Assembly (NCBI RefSeq): GCF_039534125.1
Contig: NZ_BAAAUV010000004.1
Span: forward strand, 434,001 to 498,000
Length of the DNA: 64,000 bases
Direction of reading: 5' to 3'
Source: Actinocorallia longicatena
GTDB lineage: Bacteria > Actinomycetota > Actinomycetes > Streptosporangiales > Streptosporangiaceae
A model generated the notes under the pieces. That model had not been told where the DNA came from. It saw nothing but the letters and a program-made list of their open reading frames with translations, and ran no database searches. Numbering within the stretch: the first letter of the stretch is position 1; each line of letters opens with the position of its first letter. Shown one piece after another: positions 50,461 to 59,064 of this stretch. The position numbers were made by a program, and so were the translations under genes.

Positions 50461-53090
50461 GCGCCGAGCACGACCGTCTCGCCGACGCCGTCGCCGAGGC
50501 CGTGCCCTGGCGGCGCTGGGGTCCCTACCTCAGCGAACGCCAGTGGGGGACGGTCCGCGAGGACTACAGCGGCACCGGCGACGCCTGGAACCACTTTCCG
50601 CACGACCACGCGCGGTCGCGCGCCTACCGGTGGGGCGAGGACGGGCTCGGCGGCATCAGCGACGACCGCCAGCTCCTCTGCTTCTCGCCCGCGCTGTGGA
50701 ACGGGGCCGACCCGATCGTCAAGGAGCGGCCCTTCGGGCTCACCAACGGCGAGGGCAACCACGGGGAGGACGTCAAGGACTACTACTTCTACCTCGACTC
50801 CACGCCCACCCACTCCTACATGAGGTTCCTCTACAAGTATCCCCATCAGGCGTTTCCCTACCTGGACCTGGTCGAGACCAACGGCCGGCGGGGGCGCCGG
50901 GAGTTCGAGTACGAGCTGCTCGACACCGGGATCTTCGACGAGGACCGCTACTTCGACGTGGAGGTCGAGTACGCCAAGGCCGGCCCGGAGGATCTGCTGG
51001 TCCAGTTCACGGTGGTCAACCGCGGGCCCGGCGAGGCGGTTCTGGAGCTGCTGCCGACGCTGTGGTTCCGCGACACCTGGTCGCGGGGCGAGGGACCCCG
51101 GCCGAGGCTCACCTCCCCGGCGCCCGGCACGGTGCGGGCCGAGCATCCCGACCTCGGCACCTACCACCTGTACTGCGAGGGCGGGGCTGAGCTGCTCTTC
51201 ACCGAGAACGCGACCGACCGGCGGCGCGTCTTCGGCGAGGAGAACGGTTCCGCGTTCGTCAAGGACGGGATCGGCCGCCATCTCATCGAGGGTGCCGACA
51301 CCGTCAACCCCGGGCGGACCGGCACGAAGGCCGCCGCCCGCAGCCGGCTCGTCCTGCCGGGCGGCGGTACCGGGGTCGTGCGGCTCCGGCTCGCACGGGG
51401 GGAGGTTCGAAGCGAGAACGACCTGCTCACGGGCGCCTTCACCCGGATCCTGGACGCGCGGAGGAAGGAGGCCGACGAGTTCTACTCGGCGATCACCCCG
51501 GCCGGTGCGGGGGAGGACCAGGCGAGGATCCTGCGGCAGTCGCTGTCGGGACTGCTGTGGAGCAAGCAGTTCTACGCCTTCGACGTGGACGCCTGGCTGG
51601 CCGAGAACGGCGTCGACCCGTGGACGTCCCCGGCGACGCGCGACCAGGAGTGGTTCCACCTGGACGCGGGGGACATCATCTCGATGCCCGACAAGTGGGA
51701 GTACCCCTGGTTCGCCGCGTGGGACCTGGCCTTCCAGGCGGTCGCGTTCGCCGCCGTCGATCCCGACTTCGCCAAGCGGCAGATCGAGCTCCTGCTGGAC
51801 AACCGCTACCTGAACCCCAACGGGCAGATCCCCGCCTACGAATGGAACTTCAGCGACGTCAACCCGCCCATGCACGCCTGGGCCGCCCGTTTCGTCTTCA
51901 TGATCGAGTATCGGCTCACCGGGGCAGCCGACCACGAGTTCCTGGAACGGGTGTTCCACAAGCTCCTGCTGAACTTCACCTGGTGGGTCAACCGCAAGGA
52001 CCCCGAGGGGAGCAATGTCTTCGACGGGGGCTTCCTGGGCCTGGACAACATCGGCGTGTTCGACCGCAGCGCCCCGCTTCCCGCGGGCGGCCGGTTGGAG
52101 CAGGCCGACGGCACGGCCTGGATGGCCTTCTACAGCCAGTGCATGCTGCAGATGGCGCTCGATCTCACCGACCGCGACCCCGCCTACGAGGAGCTGGCGG
52201 TCAAGTTCGCCGAGCATTTCCTGTGGATCTCCGCCGCGATGGGAAGGGCCGACGGGCCGTCCCCGTCCATGTGGGACGAGAAGGACGGTTTCTTCTATGA
52301 CGTGCTGCGCACTCCGGACGGGAACGCCAGCCCCGTCAAGGTCCGCTCACTGGTCGGCCTGCTGCCGCTCTGCGCCTCGACCGTCTACCGGCCCCGGGGG
52401 AAGGGCCGCGGCCTACGGTTCCAGGAGCGGATCGAGGCGCTGGCTGCACGGCATCCCCAGCTGCTCGCCGGGCTGTCGCTGGCGGCCGAGGAGGGGGAGA
52501 ACGGCACGCACCTGCTGTCTCCGCTGAACGAGGAGAACCTGCGGCGGGTCCTGGCACGGCTCCTCGACGAGGAGGAGTTCCTCAGCCCGTTCGGGATCCG
52601 TTCGGTGTCGCGGGCGCACGCCGGGCAGCCCTATGTGTTCACCGCGGGCGGACGGGACTACGAGATCGGCTACCTCCCGGCCGAGTCCGACAACGGGATG
52701 TTCGGCGGGAACTCCAACTGGCGCGGCCCGGTGTGGTTCCCCATGAACGCGCTCATCATCAGGGCGCTGCTCAACCTGCACGAGTTCTACGGGGACGGCT
52801 TCACCGTCGAATGCCCTTCCGGCTCCGGCCGGAAGCTGACCCTTGACGAGGTCGGGCACGAGCTGTCCGACCGCCTCTCCCGGATCTTCCTGCGGGACGC
52901 CGACGGCGTCCGGCCGGTCTACGGAGGCCAGCGGAAGTTCCAGGACGACCCCCACTGGAGGGACCTGATCATGTTCTACGAGTACTTCCACGGTGACAAC
53001 GGGGCGGGTATCGGCGCCGGCCACCAGACGGGCTGGACCGCCCTGGTCTCCACCTTCATGATCCTCTTCGGAAAGCTCGACGAGCGGTGA
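50457..53090 (+). CDS. GH63-like glycosidase (MGH1-type)
   Basis: An 877-aa cytoplasmic enzyme with an N-terminal beta-sandwich (WNHFPHDHARSRAYRWGEDG, SYMRFLYKYPHQAFPYLDLV) and a C-terminal alpha/alpha toroid. Family segments include YPWFAAWDLAFQAVAFAAVD, PAYEWNFSDVNPPMHAWA and WRGPVWFPMNALIIRAL. Members hydrolyse alpha-glucosides such as glucosylglycerate, mannosylglycerate or glucooligosaccharides; the substrate here is open. No signal peptide. The GTG start overlaps the previous stop and its own stop overlaps the GH13 gene start (GTGA), so the three are a tight operon. Confidence 0.9.
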   Translation: MSAEHDRLADAVAEAVPWRRWGPYLSERQWGTVREDYSGTGDAWNHFPHDHARSRAYRWGEDGLGGISDDRQLLCFSPALWNGADPIVKERPFGLTNGEGNHGEDVKDYYFYLDSTPTHSYMRFLYKYPHQAFPYLDLVETNGRRGRREFEYELLDTGIFDEDRYFDVEVEYAKAGPEDLLVQFTVVNRGPGEAVLELLPTLWFRDTWSRGEGPRPRLTSPAPGTVRAEHPDLGTYHLYCEGGAELLFTENATDRRRVFGEENGSAFVKDGIGRHLIEGADTVNPGRTGTKAAARSRLVLPGGGTGVVRLRLARGEVRSENDLLTGAFTRILDARRKEADEFYSAITPAGAGEDQARILRQSLSGLLWSKQFYAFDVDAWLAENGVDPWTSPATRDQEWFHLDAGDIISMPDKWEYPWFAAWDLAFQAVAFAAVDPDFAKRQIELLLDNRYLNPNGQIPAYEWNFSDVNPPMHAWAARFVFMIEYRLTGAADHEFLERVFHKLLLNFTWWVNRKDPEGSNVFDGGFLGLDNIGVFDRSAPLPAGGRLEQADGTAWMAFYSQCMLQMALDLTDRDPAYEELAVKFAEHFLWISAAMGRADGPSPSMWDEKDGFFYDVLRTPDGNASPVKVRSLVGLLPLCASTVYRPRGKGRGLRFQERIEALAARHPQLLAGLSLAAEEGENGTHLLSPLNEENLRRVLARLLDEEEFLSPFGIRSVSRAHAGQPYVFTAGGRDYEIGYLPAESDNGMFGGNSNWRGPVWFPMNALIIRALLNLHEFYGDGFTVECPSGSGRKLTLDEVGHELSDRLSRIFLRDADGVRPVYGGQRKFQDDPHWRDLIMFYEYFHGDNGAGIGAGHQTGWTALVSTFMILFGKLDER

Positions 53091-54619
53091 ACGCCCCGGT
53101 CGTCTACGAGGTCAACACCTGGGTGTGGCTGACCGATCTCGAACGCCGCCACGGCCGGAGCATGACCCTCGCGAACGTGCCGCGCCAGGCGTGGGCGGAG
53201 GTCACCCCGCCCGGAGTGGACCTGGTCTGGCTGATGGGCGTGTGGGACCGCAGCCCCGCCGGGACACGGATCGCCGTCGCCGATCCCGCGCTCACCGCGT
53301 CGTTCTCGCGCGCCCTCCCCGATCTGACCGCAGCGGACGTGGCCGGTTCGGCCTACTGCGTCCGCGACTACGTGGTCCACCCGAGGTTCGGCGGCGCGGC
53401 CGGGCTCGCCGCCGCCCGTGCCGAGCTGGCGGCCCGGAAGGCGGGCCTGATGCTCGACTACGTGCCCAACCACGTGGCGCCCGACCATCCGTGGACCGTC
53501 GAGCATCCCGAGTACTTCGTCACCGGAACCGCGGACGAGCTCGCCCGGGCGCCCGGGGACTTCCTGGAGATCGGAGGGCTGGCCCTGGCCAGGGGACGTG
53601 ATCCCTACTTCCCGCCGTGGCCGGACGTCGTCCAGCTCAACGCGTTCTCCCCCGGCCTGCGGGAGGCGACCGCGCGCCGGCTGGCGGACATCGCGGACCA
53701 GTGCGACGCGATCCGGTGCGACATGGCGATGCTCCTCATGAACGACGTCTTCGCCCGTACCTGGGGGGACCGGGCTGGGCCCGTTCCCGAGACCGAGTTC
53801 TGGCCCGAGGTGATCGCCGCTCTCCGGGCCGGGAACCCCTCGGCCATGCTTGTCGCCGAGGCGTACTGGGACCGGGAGGCGGCCCTCCAGGCGCAGGGCT
53901 TCGACTTCTGCTACGACAAGCGCCTCTACGACCGCCTGATCGAGGGCGACCCCGAACGGATCAGGCTGCATCTCAGCGCCTCACCCGGCTACCAGGGCAG
54001 GCTGCTGCGCTTCATCGAGAACCATGACGAGCCGCGCGCGGTCCAGGCGTTCGGCCGGGAACGGGCCCGGGCGGCGGCCGTCCTGATCTCGGTGCTGCCG
54101 GGGGCCGTGCTGTGGCACGAGGGCCAGTTCGACGGCAGGAGGCGGCACGTACCGGTCTTCCTCGGCCGCCGCCCGCCCGAACCCGACGACGGCGACCTGC
54201 GCCGCTTCTACATCCGGCTGCTCGCCGCCGTCAGCGTCGCGGGGCTGCGCGAGGGCTCCTGGGAGCTCCTGCGGTGCACGGGCTGGGCGGACAACGCCAG
54301 CTGCCTGAACCTGATCGCCACCGCCCGCTCCGGTGCTCCGCATCGCGCCCTGACGATCGTCAACTATTCGGACACGCCCTCGCAGGGCAGGGTCCGGCTG
54401 CCGTGGGCGGATCTGGCCGACGAGGAGTGGCTGCTGTCCGATCTCCTGACGGGTGCCTCGTTCGTCCGGGACGGGAGCGAGCTCGAGGAGGCGGGCCTGT
54501 ACGTCTCGCTGCCGCCCTGGGGCTCCCATCTCCTGACCGTCCAGGAGAACCCGGCGCCGTCGCCGGAGTTCCTCGCCACGCTCCCGCTGTCCCTGGCCCT
54601 TCCGCCCGCGCCGGACTGA
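53087..54619 (+). CDS. GH13 alpha-amylase-family glycosidase
   Basis: A 510-aa (beta/alpha)8-barrel enzyme. The catalytic triad is visible: nucleophile D212 in AIRCDMAMLL, acid/base E258 in LVAEAYWD, and D314 in IENHDEPR. LMLDYVPNHV is the second conserved region. A C-terminal beta domain follows. No signal peptide, so an intracellular alpha-glucan or maltosyl substrate is likely. Last gene of the operon, ended by a textbook terminator. With the GH63-like and GH15 enzymes it points to turnover of a storage or compatible-solute glucan (inference). Confidence 0.9.
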   Translation: MNAPVVYEVNTWVWLTDLERRHGRSMTLANVPRQAWAEVTPPGVDLVWLMGVWDRSPAGTRIAVADPALTASFSRALPDLTAADVAGSAYCVRDYVVHPRFGGAAGLAAARAELAARKAGLMLDYVPNHVAPDHPWTVEHPEYFVTGTADELARAPGDFLEIGGLALARGRDPYFPPWPDVVQLNAFSPGLREATARRLADIADQCDAIRCDMAMLLMNDVFARTWGDRAGPVPETEFWPEVIAALRAGNPSAMLVAEAYWDREAALQAQGFDFCYDKRLYDRLIEGDPERIRLHLSASPGYQGRLLRFIENHDEPRAVQAFGRERARAAAVLISVLPGAVLWHEGQFDGRRRHVPVFLGRRPPEPDDGDLRRFYIRLLAAVSVAGLREGSWELLRCTGWADNASCLNLIATARSGAPHRALTIVNYSDTPSQGRVRLPWADLADEEWLLSDLLTGASFVRDGSELEEAGLYVSLPPWGSHLLTVQENPAPSPEFLATLPLSLALPPAPD

Positions 54620-54643
54620 CCGTCCTCCGGACATCGTCATGGT

Positions 54644-54693
54644 GGCCCGGCGTCCTTCTCCCGCAGCAGGGGGAGGGGACGCCGGGCCTTTTT
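54644..54693 (+). terminator. Intrinsic terminator of the GH63/GH13 operon
   Basis: GGCCCGGCGTCC / GGACGCCGGGCC (12-bp stem) followed by TTTTT, 25 nt after the GH13 stop. Confidence 0.92.
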
Positions 54694-54708
54694 CGTGGCC
54701 GGTGGCGT

Positions 54709-54727
54709 CTCCTCCGTGACGGGTGAT
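54709..54727 (+). promoter_or_regulatory. Repeated regulon element, perfect copy 4
   Basis: CTCCTCCG-TGA-CGGGTGAT followed by GCCC, 54 nt before the second DUF7144 gene and directly after the operon terminator. Confidence 0.72.
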
Positions 54728-54781
54728 GCCCGTCCGGGCGCCGGAAACGACGATTTCCCCAACCCGATGAGAGGAACGCAC

Positions 54782-55222
54782 ATGACCGATCAGAAGCTGT
54801 CTTCCAGCGCCACCGGCTCCCGGGAGCCGGTGGGTCCCTGGGCGACGGGACTCGCGATCTTCGCCGCGATCGTCCTGATGATGTCCGGGGCCTTCGGGGC
54901 CCTCGAGGGGTTCGTCGCGATCGTCCGGGACGACTTCTACGTGGTCACCCCGCACTACCTGTTCGGTTACGACACGACCGCCTGGGGGTGGGTCCATCTG
55001 CTGGTCGGCGTGGTCGTCGCCGCGGCGGGATTCGCGATCGTCGCCGGTTACCTGTGGGCCCGGATCGTCGGCGTCATCGTGGCGGTTCTCAGCGCGCTGG
55101 TGAACTTCCTCTACATCCCCTACTACCCGCTGTGGTCGATGCTGATCATCGCGCTGGACGTCCTCGTGATCTGGGCGCTGTGCCGCTACGACCGCGAGGC
55201 CGCCGACCCGGACCGCTACTGA
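54782..55222 (+). CDS. DUF7144-type membrane protein 2
   Basis: A 146-aa paralogue of the protein at 49459: WATGLAIFAAIVLMMSGAFG, TAWGWVHLLVGVVVAAAGFA, VGVIVAVLSALVNFLYIPYY, LIIALDVLVIWALCRYD. Four membrane helices with the same loop motif FYVVTPHYLF/FYVLTTDYLF. Both paralogues sit just downstream of a perfect copy of the regional element, which suggests that gene and element were duplicated together. Followed at 85 nt by a small membrane gene on the same strand. Confidence 0.82.
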   Translation: MTDQKLSSSATGSREPVGPWATGLAIFAAIVLMMSGAFGALEGFVAIVRDDFYVVTPHYLFGYDTTAWGWVHLLVGVVVAAAGFAIVAGYLWARIVGVIVAVLSALVNFLYIPYYPLWSMLIIALDVLVIWALCRYDREAADPDRY

Positions 55223-55306
55223 CCGTCGATCGAGCGAGCGGTGGTCCGGCCTGGTGAGGGCCACCGCGTCGCCGTCCTGGACGGGCGGCGCGGAAAGGAA
55301 CGAACC

Positions 55307-55531
55307 ATGGAATGGCTGCGGCTGGCCCTGGGTCTCGCCCTGATGTTCTTCAGCACCCTCCTGCTCGCCCTGAGCCTGCTCTCGCTGCACCGGCGGGCCC
55401 GTGAGCAGGAGGACTTCCACACCAAGCGCCGCGTGCACTTCACCGAGGCGCACGACTTCGGGGTCCCCTTCGACGAGAAGGCGTTCCAGAAGATCGTCGA
55501 AGAGTTCAGCAGGTCCGACGGCTCCGACTGA
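55307..55531 (+). CDS. Small one-helix membrane protein
   Basis: A 74-aa protein: membrane helix MEWLRLALGLALMFFSTLLL at the N terminus, then a charged cytoplasmic tail (RRVHFTEAHDFGVPFDEKAF). GGAAAGG precedes the ATG. Same strand as the DUF7144 gene and the pseudokinase gene, so possibly one transcript. No family recognised. Confidence 0.65.
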   Translation: MEWLRLALGLALMFFSTLLLALSLLSLHRRAREQEDFHTKRRVHFTEAHDFGVPFDEKAFQKIVEEFSRSDGSD

Positions 55532-55570
55532 GACGGAGCCCGTGGCGTCACGAGAAAGGCGTCGGGTCAA

Positions 55571-56932
55571 TTGTTGGAGCCGGGCAACCGGGTCGGTCAT
55601 CGATACCGGCTGGATCAGGAACTCGACTCGACGGGGGAGACGACTCTGTGGCGGGCGACCGACGAGGTGCTCGCCAGGACCGTCGCCCTGAGGGTCTTCG
55701 CCGTCGGCCCCGACCGCCAGGAGGCCGTGCTGGCCGCCGCCTGCGCCGCGGGCAGGCTGCGCGACGCGAGGTTCGAGCACGTCTTCGACATCGGCCGCTC
55801 GGCCGGAGGCGTCTATGTGGTGACCGAGTGGCCGAGGGGCGAGAGCCTCGCCTCCCTCCTGGCGGCCGGGCGGCTCTCGCCGGACCAGGCGATCTGGCTG
55901 ATCGGCGAAACCGCCCGCGCGCTGGCCGCCGCGCACTCCAAGGGCCTCGCGCACCGGCTGCTGTCCCCCCGGTCCCTGTACTGGACGCCTACCGGCGGGG
56001 TGAAGCTCCTCGGCCTCGGAACGCAGGCGGCCCTCGCCGGCCACGGGTCAGGTGACCCGGAGCGGAGCGACCTGCGCGGCCTCGGGCTCCTGCTGTGGTC
56101 GGCGCTGGTCGGCGGGGAGGTCCGATGGCCGGGGGAACCGGTCGTCCTCCCGATCGAGGGTCCCCTCGGCAGGGAGCTCGAGTTCCTCGTCCGGCAGGCC
56201 GTTTACGCGGAGCCGGAGATCCGTGACCTGGGACGGTTCGCCGACCTCCTGGACGTGCTCCGCCCCCGGCCCGTCCGGCCACCGAAGATCGTGACGGGCG
56301 TCGCGCGGAGCATCGGGTGGCCCCGGAGGGCCGGGCGGATCGCCCTCACCTCGGGAACGCTGGTCGCGAGCGTCACCTCGCTGCTCTTCGTCCTCCCCCG
56401 CGACGAGCCTCCCGAGGATCTGTTCAAGAACGAGGCCGTGGCGCCCAGGCCTCCGGCGAGGAGCGCGCCCGCCCAGCGGAAGCCGTCCCGGCTGCATCCG
56501 AAGACGGCCCGGACCTTCGATCCCTTCGGTGACGGCGGGGGATCGGCGGGTCTGGGCGGCGGCTCCCGGATCACCTTCCACACCCAGCGCTACACCACCG
56601 CCGAGTTCGGCAACCTCAAGCCCGGGACCGGCGTCCTGCTCGACATGGGCGCCCCCGTCACGCTCTCCACCGTCCGGCTCCGCCTCGGCGGATGGCGGGG
56701 CGCCAGAATCGAGCTGCGCCTGGGCGACCGGCCGGATCTCGACGACCTGCGCACCCTGACGGCCGTCCGTCCCTCCGGGACGCTGGCCGACCTCCGCCCG
56801 GCGGCCTCGTCGCCGCGCCGCTACATCCTGATCTGGTTCACCCGCCTGCCGGCCTCGGACCCCGGCACCTTCCGCGCCGACCTCCGCTCCCTCACCCTCT
56901 ACGGCTCCCGCCGCGAACCGCCCCCCAACTGA
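55571..56932 (+). CDS. Membrane pseudokinase with C-terminal discoidin-like domain
   Basis: A 453-aa protein with the layout of a receptor Ser/Thr kinase but none of its catalytic residues. The Gly loop is replaced by DSTGETTLW, the VAIK Lys by Arg (VALRVF), the HRD loop by HRLLSPRSLYW, and DFG by LLGLG. One membrane helix (~257-275) follows, then a Pro-rich linker and an outer domain (~325-447) ending RYILIWFTRLPASDPGTFRA and SLTLYG, which resembles the carbohydrate-binding domain of the mycobacterial MviN pseudokinase. Start TTG 55571 is tentative because the ribosome site is weak. It probably scaffolds an envelope process (inference). Confidence 0.78.
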   Translation: MLEPGNRVGHRYRLDQELDSTGETTLWRATDEVLARTVALRVFAVGPDRQEAVLAAACAAGRLRDARFEHVFDIGRSAGGVYVVTEWPRGESLASLLAAGRLSPDQAIWLIGETARALAAAHSKGLAHRLLSPRSLYWTPTGGVKLLGLGTQAALAGHGSGDPERSDLRGLGLLLWSALVGGEVRWPGEPVVLPIEGPLGRELEFLVRQAVYAEPEIRDLGRFADLLDVLRPRPVRPPKIVTGVARSIGWPRRAGRIALTSGTLVASVTSLLFVLPRDEPPEDLFKNEAVAPRPPARSAPAQRKPSRLHPKTARTFDPFGDGGGSAGLGGGSRITFHTQRYTTAEFGNLKPGTGVLLDMGAPVTLSTVRLRLGGWRGARIELRLGDRPDLDDLRTLTAVRPSGTLADLRPAASSPRRYILIWFTRLPASDPGTFRADLRSLTLYGSRREPPPN

Positions 56933-56976
56933 CGGCGACGGTGGCCCTCGGAGTCCGGGGTCTGACAGCAGGTCAA

Positions 56977-57002
56977 GGGCCCGTGCACCGGTGCACGGGC
57001 CC
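56977..57002. terminator. Perfect 26-bp palindrome between convergent genes
   Basis: GGGCCCGTGCACC / GGTGCACGGGCCC with no spacer, lying between the pseudokinase stop and the convergent small membrane gene. Likely a shared terminator; extrusion as a cruciform is possible. Confidence 0.7.
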
Positions 57003-57022
57003 TGGGTGTGTCAAGGAGGTTG

Positions 57023-57340
57023 TCAGGAAAGGAAGGTCCACGCTCCGTGAACGAACTTGGAGGCGATGAGGGCGATGCCGATCACTACGCCGGGGGAGAA
57101 AGTGTGATCGTTCCTGTCCCGGATCGACAGGACCGCGGCGACCACGATCATGGCGATGCCGAGGGTGCCGGCGGCCAGGCTCGTCCAGGCGGCCCAGCCC
57201 GTCGCGCTGAACAGGTGCAGCACGATGGCCGCGGGCAGCAGGAGCAGGAATCCGATCCCGGTGACGGCTCCGGCGGGGCCGTCGTCCTCCGTGGCGGGCG
57301 CCGTGCCGGTCGGTCCGGGGGCCTTCGCGATGTCGTCCAT
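57023..57340 (-). CDS. Small three-helix membrane protein
   Basis: A 105-aa protein: polar N terminus (MDDIAKAPGPTGTAPATEDD), then three hydrophobic segments (GIGFLLLLPAAIVLHLF, WTSLAAGTLGIAMIVVAAVL, GVVIGIALIASKFVHGAWTF). AAGGAGA lies upstream of the ATG. It stands alone between a terminator palindrome and the long ROK upstream region. Role unknown. Confidence 0.7.
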   Translation of the reverse strand: MDDIAKAPGPTGTAPATEDDGPAGAVTGIGFLLLLPAAIVLHLFSATGWAAWTSLAAGTLGIAMIVVAAVLSIRDRNDHTFSPGVVIGIALIASKFVHGAWTFLS

Positions 57341-57736
57341 GCGTCTCCTTCTCGCGTCTACGGTGTGTGACGCGGAGCGCCCGTGAAGCGCCGGAGATCG
57401 GGCCTTACCGGGACCTTACGGGCGCGTTCGGGCCGTCTCGAGTAAAGACTGTTTACCGAATGGTGTCCGTATACTGAGACTCCTCGTGACCCGCCGACGG
57501 GCCCGTGCGCGCCGTGCGCGGGCCCGTCGGCGCGCTCCGGCGCGGTGCCCGTGTCGCGTTCGGGCGCTCGTGTGACGGGCGTGTTAAAGGTAGATCTTTG
57601 CAGGTCAGAGGCCTTAAGGATCCCTTAAGGGGCAGGCCTTCCCTGAGGGCCTGGATCACGGATTGATTGCGGATCCGGCCATCTTGATGACCCTGGCTTG
57701 ACGTGAGCTGGCACACCTCATACCTTCACCTCATTC
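57341..57736. other. Long upstream region of the ROK gene, no CDS
   Basis: About 400 nt without a gene. It holds a strong stem-loop CGCCGACGGGCCCG / CGGGCCCGTCGGCG (57492-57532), two copies of CCTTAAGG (57612-57619 and 57623-57630), and a TTGACG -35-like box near 57699. It probably carries promoters for both flanking genes and possibly a terminator or structured leader. Confidence 0.5.
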
Positions 57737-57755
57737 ATTAGGACAGTTTCCTAAT
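57737..57755. promoter_or_regulatory. ROK-type operator
   Basis: Inverted repeat ATTAGGA-CAGTT-TCCTAAT. It lies 34 nt before the ROK start and resembles the TTAGGAAA-type palindromes known for actinobacterial ROK regulators, so autoregulation is likely. Confidence 0.72.
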
Positions 57756-57789
57756 AGTTAATCTTCACGGCGAGGGAGGAGGAGCGAAC

Positions 57790-58980
57790 ATGAACCAGCG
57801 CGTTCCCGGAACCCCCGCGCTCCTCCGGGCCATCAACGACCGGGCGGCCCTCAAGGCGCTGCTCGAGCACGGCCCGCTGACCCGTCCGGAGCTGGGCGAC
57901 CTGACCGGCCTGTCCAAGCCCACCGCGTCCCAGCTGCTGCAGCGCCTGAGCGATGCCGGCCTCGTGGTCCTGGAGGGCCGCCGCGGCGGCAACCTCGGCA
58001 GGACGGCCGAGGAATACGGCATCAACCCGCGCGCCGCGCTCGTCTGCGGCCTGGACATCACCCCCAACCGCATCGAGGCCGTGGTCTCCGACCTGACGGG
58101 AGGGATCGCGGGAGAGTTCCGCCTGCCGACCCCGTCGAGGTCCGGCGGCAAGGCCGTCGAGGAGGTCAAGTCCGCTGTCGACGGTGCCTGCGCCGCGGCC
58201 GGGATCACCTCCGCCGACCTGTCCCGCGTCGTCGTCGGCGTCCAGGGAGCGGTCGACCCGGCCACCGGCCGCCTCGGCTACTCCCGCCACCTTCCCGGCT
58301 GGCAGATCCCCGATCTCGTCGGCGCGCTCAAGAAGGCGCTCGCGACCCAGGTCGAGGTCGAGAACGACGTCAACCTGGTCGCCCTCGCCGAAGCCGCGCA
58401 CGGAGCCGCCCACGGCCACGAGGACTTCGTGGTCCTGTGGGTCGGATCCGGCATCGGCATGGCCCTGGTGCTCGGCGGCAGGCTCCACCGGGGAGCCAGC
58501 GGAGGAGCGGGCGAGGTCGGCTACATGCCGGTGCCCGGCGCTCCCACCGCCCGCGAGACCGGCCGTTACGCCAACCACGGGCTCCAGGCCCTCGCGGGAG
58601 GACCCGCCGTACGGACCGTCATGCGGGCCCACGGCTTCCGGGGAGTGGACGCCGCGGCGTCGATCCGCTCCGCCGCCTCCCGCGCCCACGAAACCGCCGC
58701 CGAGGACGCCCTGCGCGACGTCGCGATCCGGATCGCCACCGGTCTCGCCTCCGTCACCGCGCTCCTCGACCCAGAACTCGTCGTGCTCACCGGTGACGTG
58801 CTGCTCGCCGGGGGCGAGGCGTTGCGGTCGCTCGTGGAACACGAGCTGCACCGCATGACGATTCCGCGGCCACCCCTGCGGTTGTCGGCCATCGAGGGCA
58901 ATCCCGTCCTCACCGGTGCCGTCGAGCACGGGCTCATCGTGACGCGCGAAGAGCTCTTCGACTCGACAGTGCCCCCATAG
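57790..58980 (+). CDS. ROK-family transcriptional regulator
   Basis: A 396-aa NagC/Mlc-like regulator. The winged helix-turn-helix is LTRPELGDLTGLSKPTASQL (~30-50) and the ROK sugar-kinase-like fold follows (VVGVQGAVDPATG, VGSGIGMALVLGG, GGAGEVGYMPV). The usual zinc site is absent: the CxCGxxGC block is replaced by ETGRYANHG and GEIGH by GEVGY, so it is a metal-free ROK type. An operator-like palindrome precedes it. It sits directly before the ngcEFG-type genes and is their probable regulator, with an amino sugar or derivative as inducer (inference). Confidence 0.92.
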   Translation: MNQRVPGTPALLRAINDRAALKALLEHGPLTRPELGDLTGLSKPTASQLLQRLSDAGLVVLEGRRGGNLGRTAEEYGINPRAALVCGLDITPNRIEAVVSDLTGGIAGEFRLPTPSRSGGKAVEEVKSAVDGACAAAGITSADLSRVVVGVQGAVDPATGRLGYSRHLPGWQIPDLVGALKKALATQVEVENDVNLVALAEAAHGAAHGHEDFVVLWVGSGIGMALVLGGRLHRGASGGAGEVGYMPVPGAPTARETGRYANHGLQALAGGPAVRTVMRAHGFRGVDAAASIRSAASRAHETAAEDALRDVAIRIATGLASVTALLDPELVVLTGDVLLAGGEALRSLVEHELHRMTIPRPPLRLSAIEGNPVLTGAVEHGLIVTREELFDSTVPP

Positions 58981-59064
58981 AGCACTGTCTCCGCGGTCCC
59001 CAAAGACCACCCCTCGCAGTATCCCGATAGAAGTACAGTTCTCATCCCCCAAGGAGAGTTCCAC

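Noticed and set aside
50145..52217. A 690-codon minus-strand frame opposite the GH63-like gene
   Set aside because: It mirrors the codon bias of the true gene and has no recognisable domain or ribosome site.
35776..54727. Reading the repeated element as a SigB-type promoter (GGGTGA as a -10 box)
   Set aside because: The two conserved halves are only 3 nt apart, far less than the 14-17 nt between -35 and -10 boxes, and the -10 consensus GGGTAY is not met.
53981..56044. A 687-codon minus-strand frame
   Set aside because: It is antisense to the GH13, DUF7144 and pseudokinase genes, crosses a strong terminator, and has low-complexity sequence.
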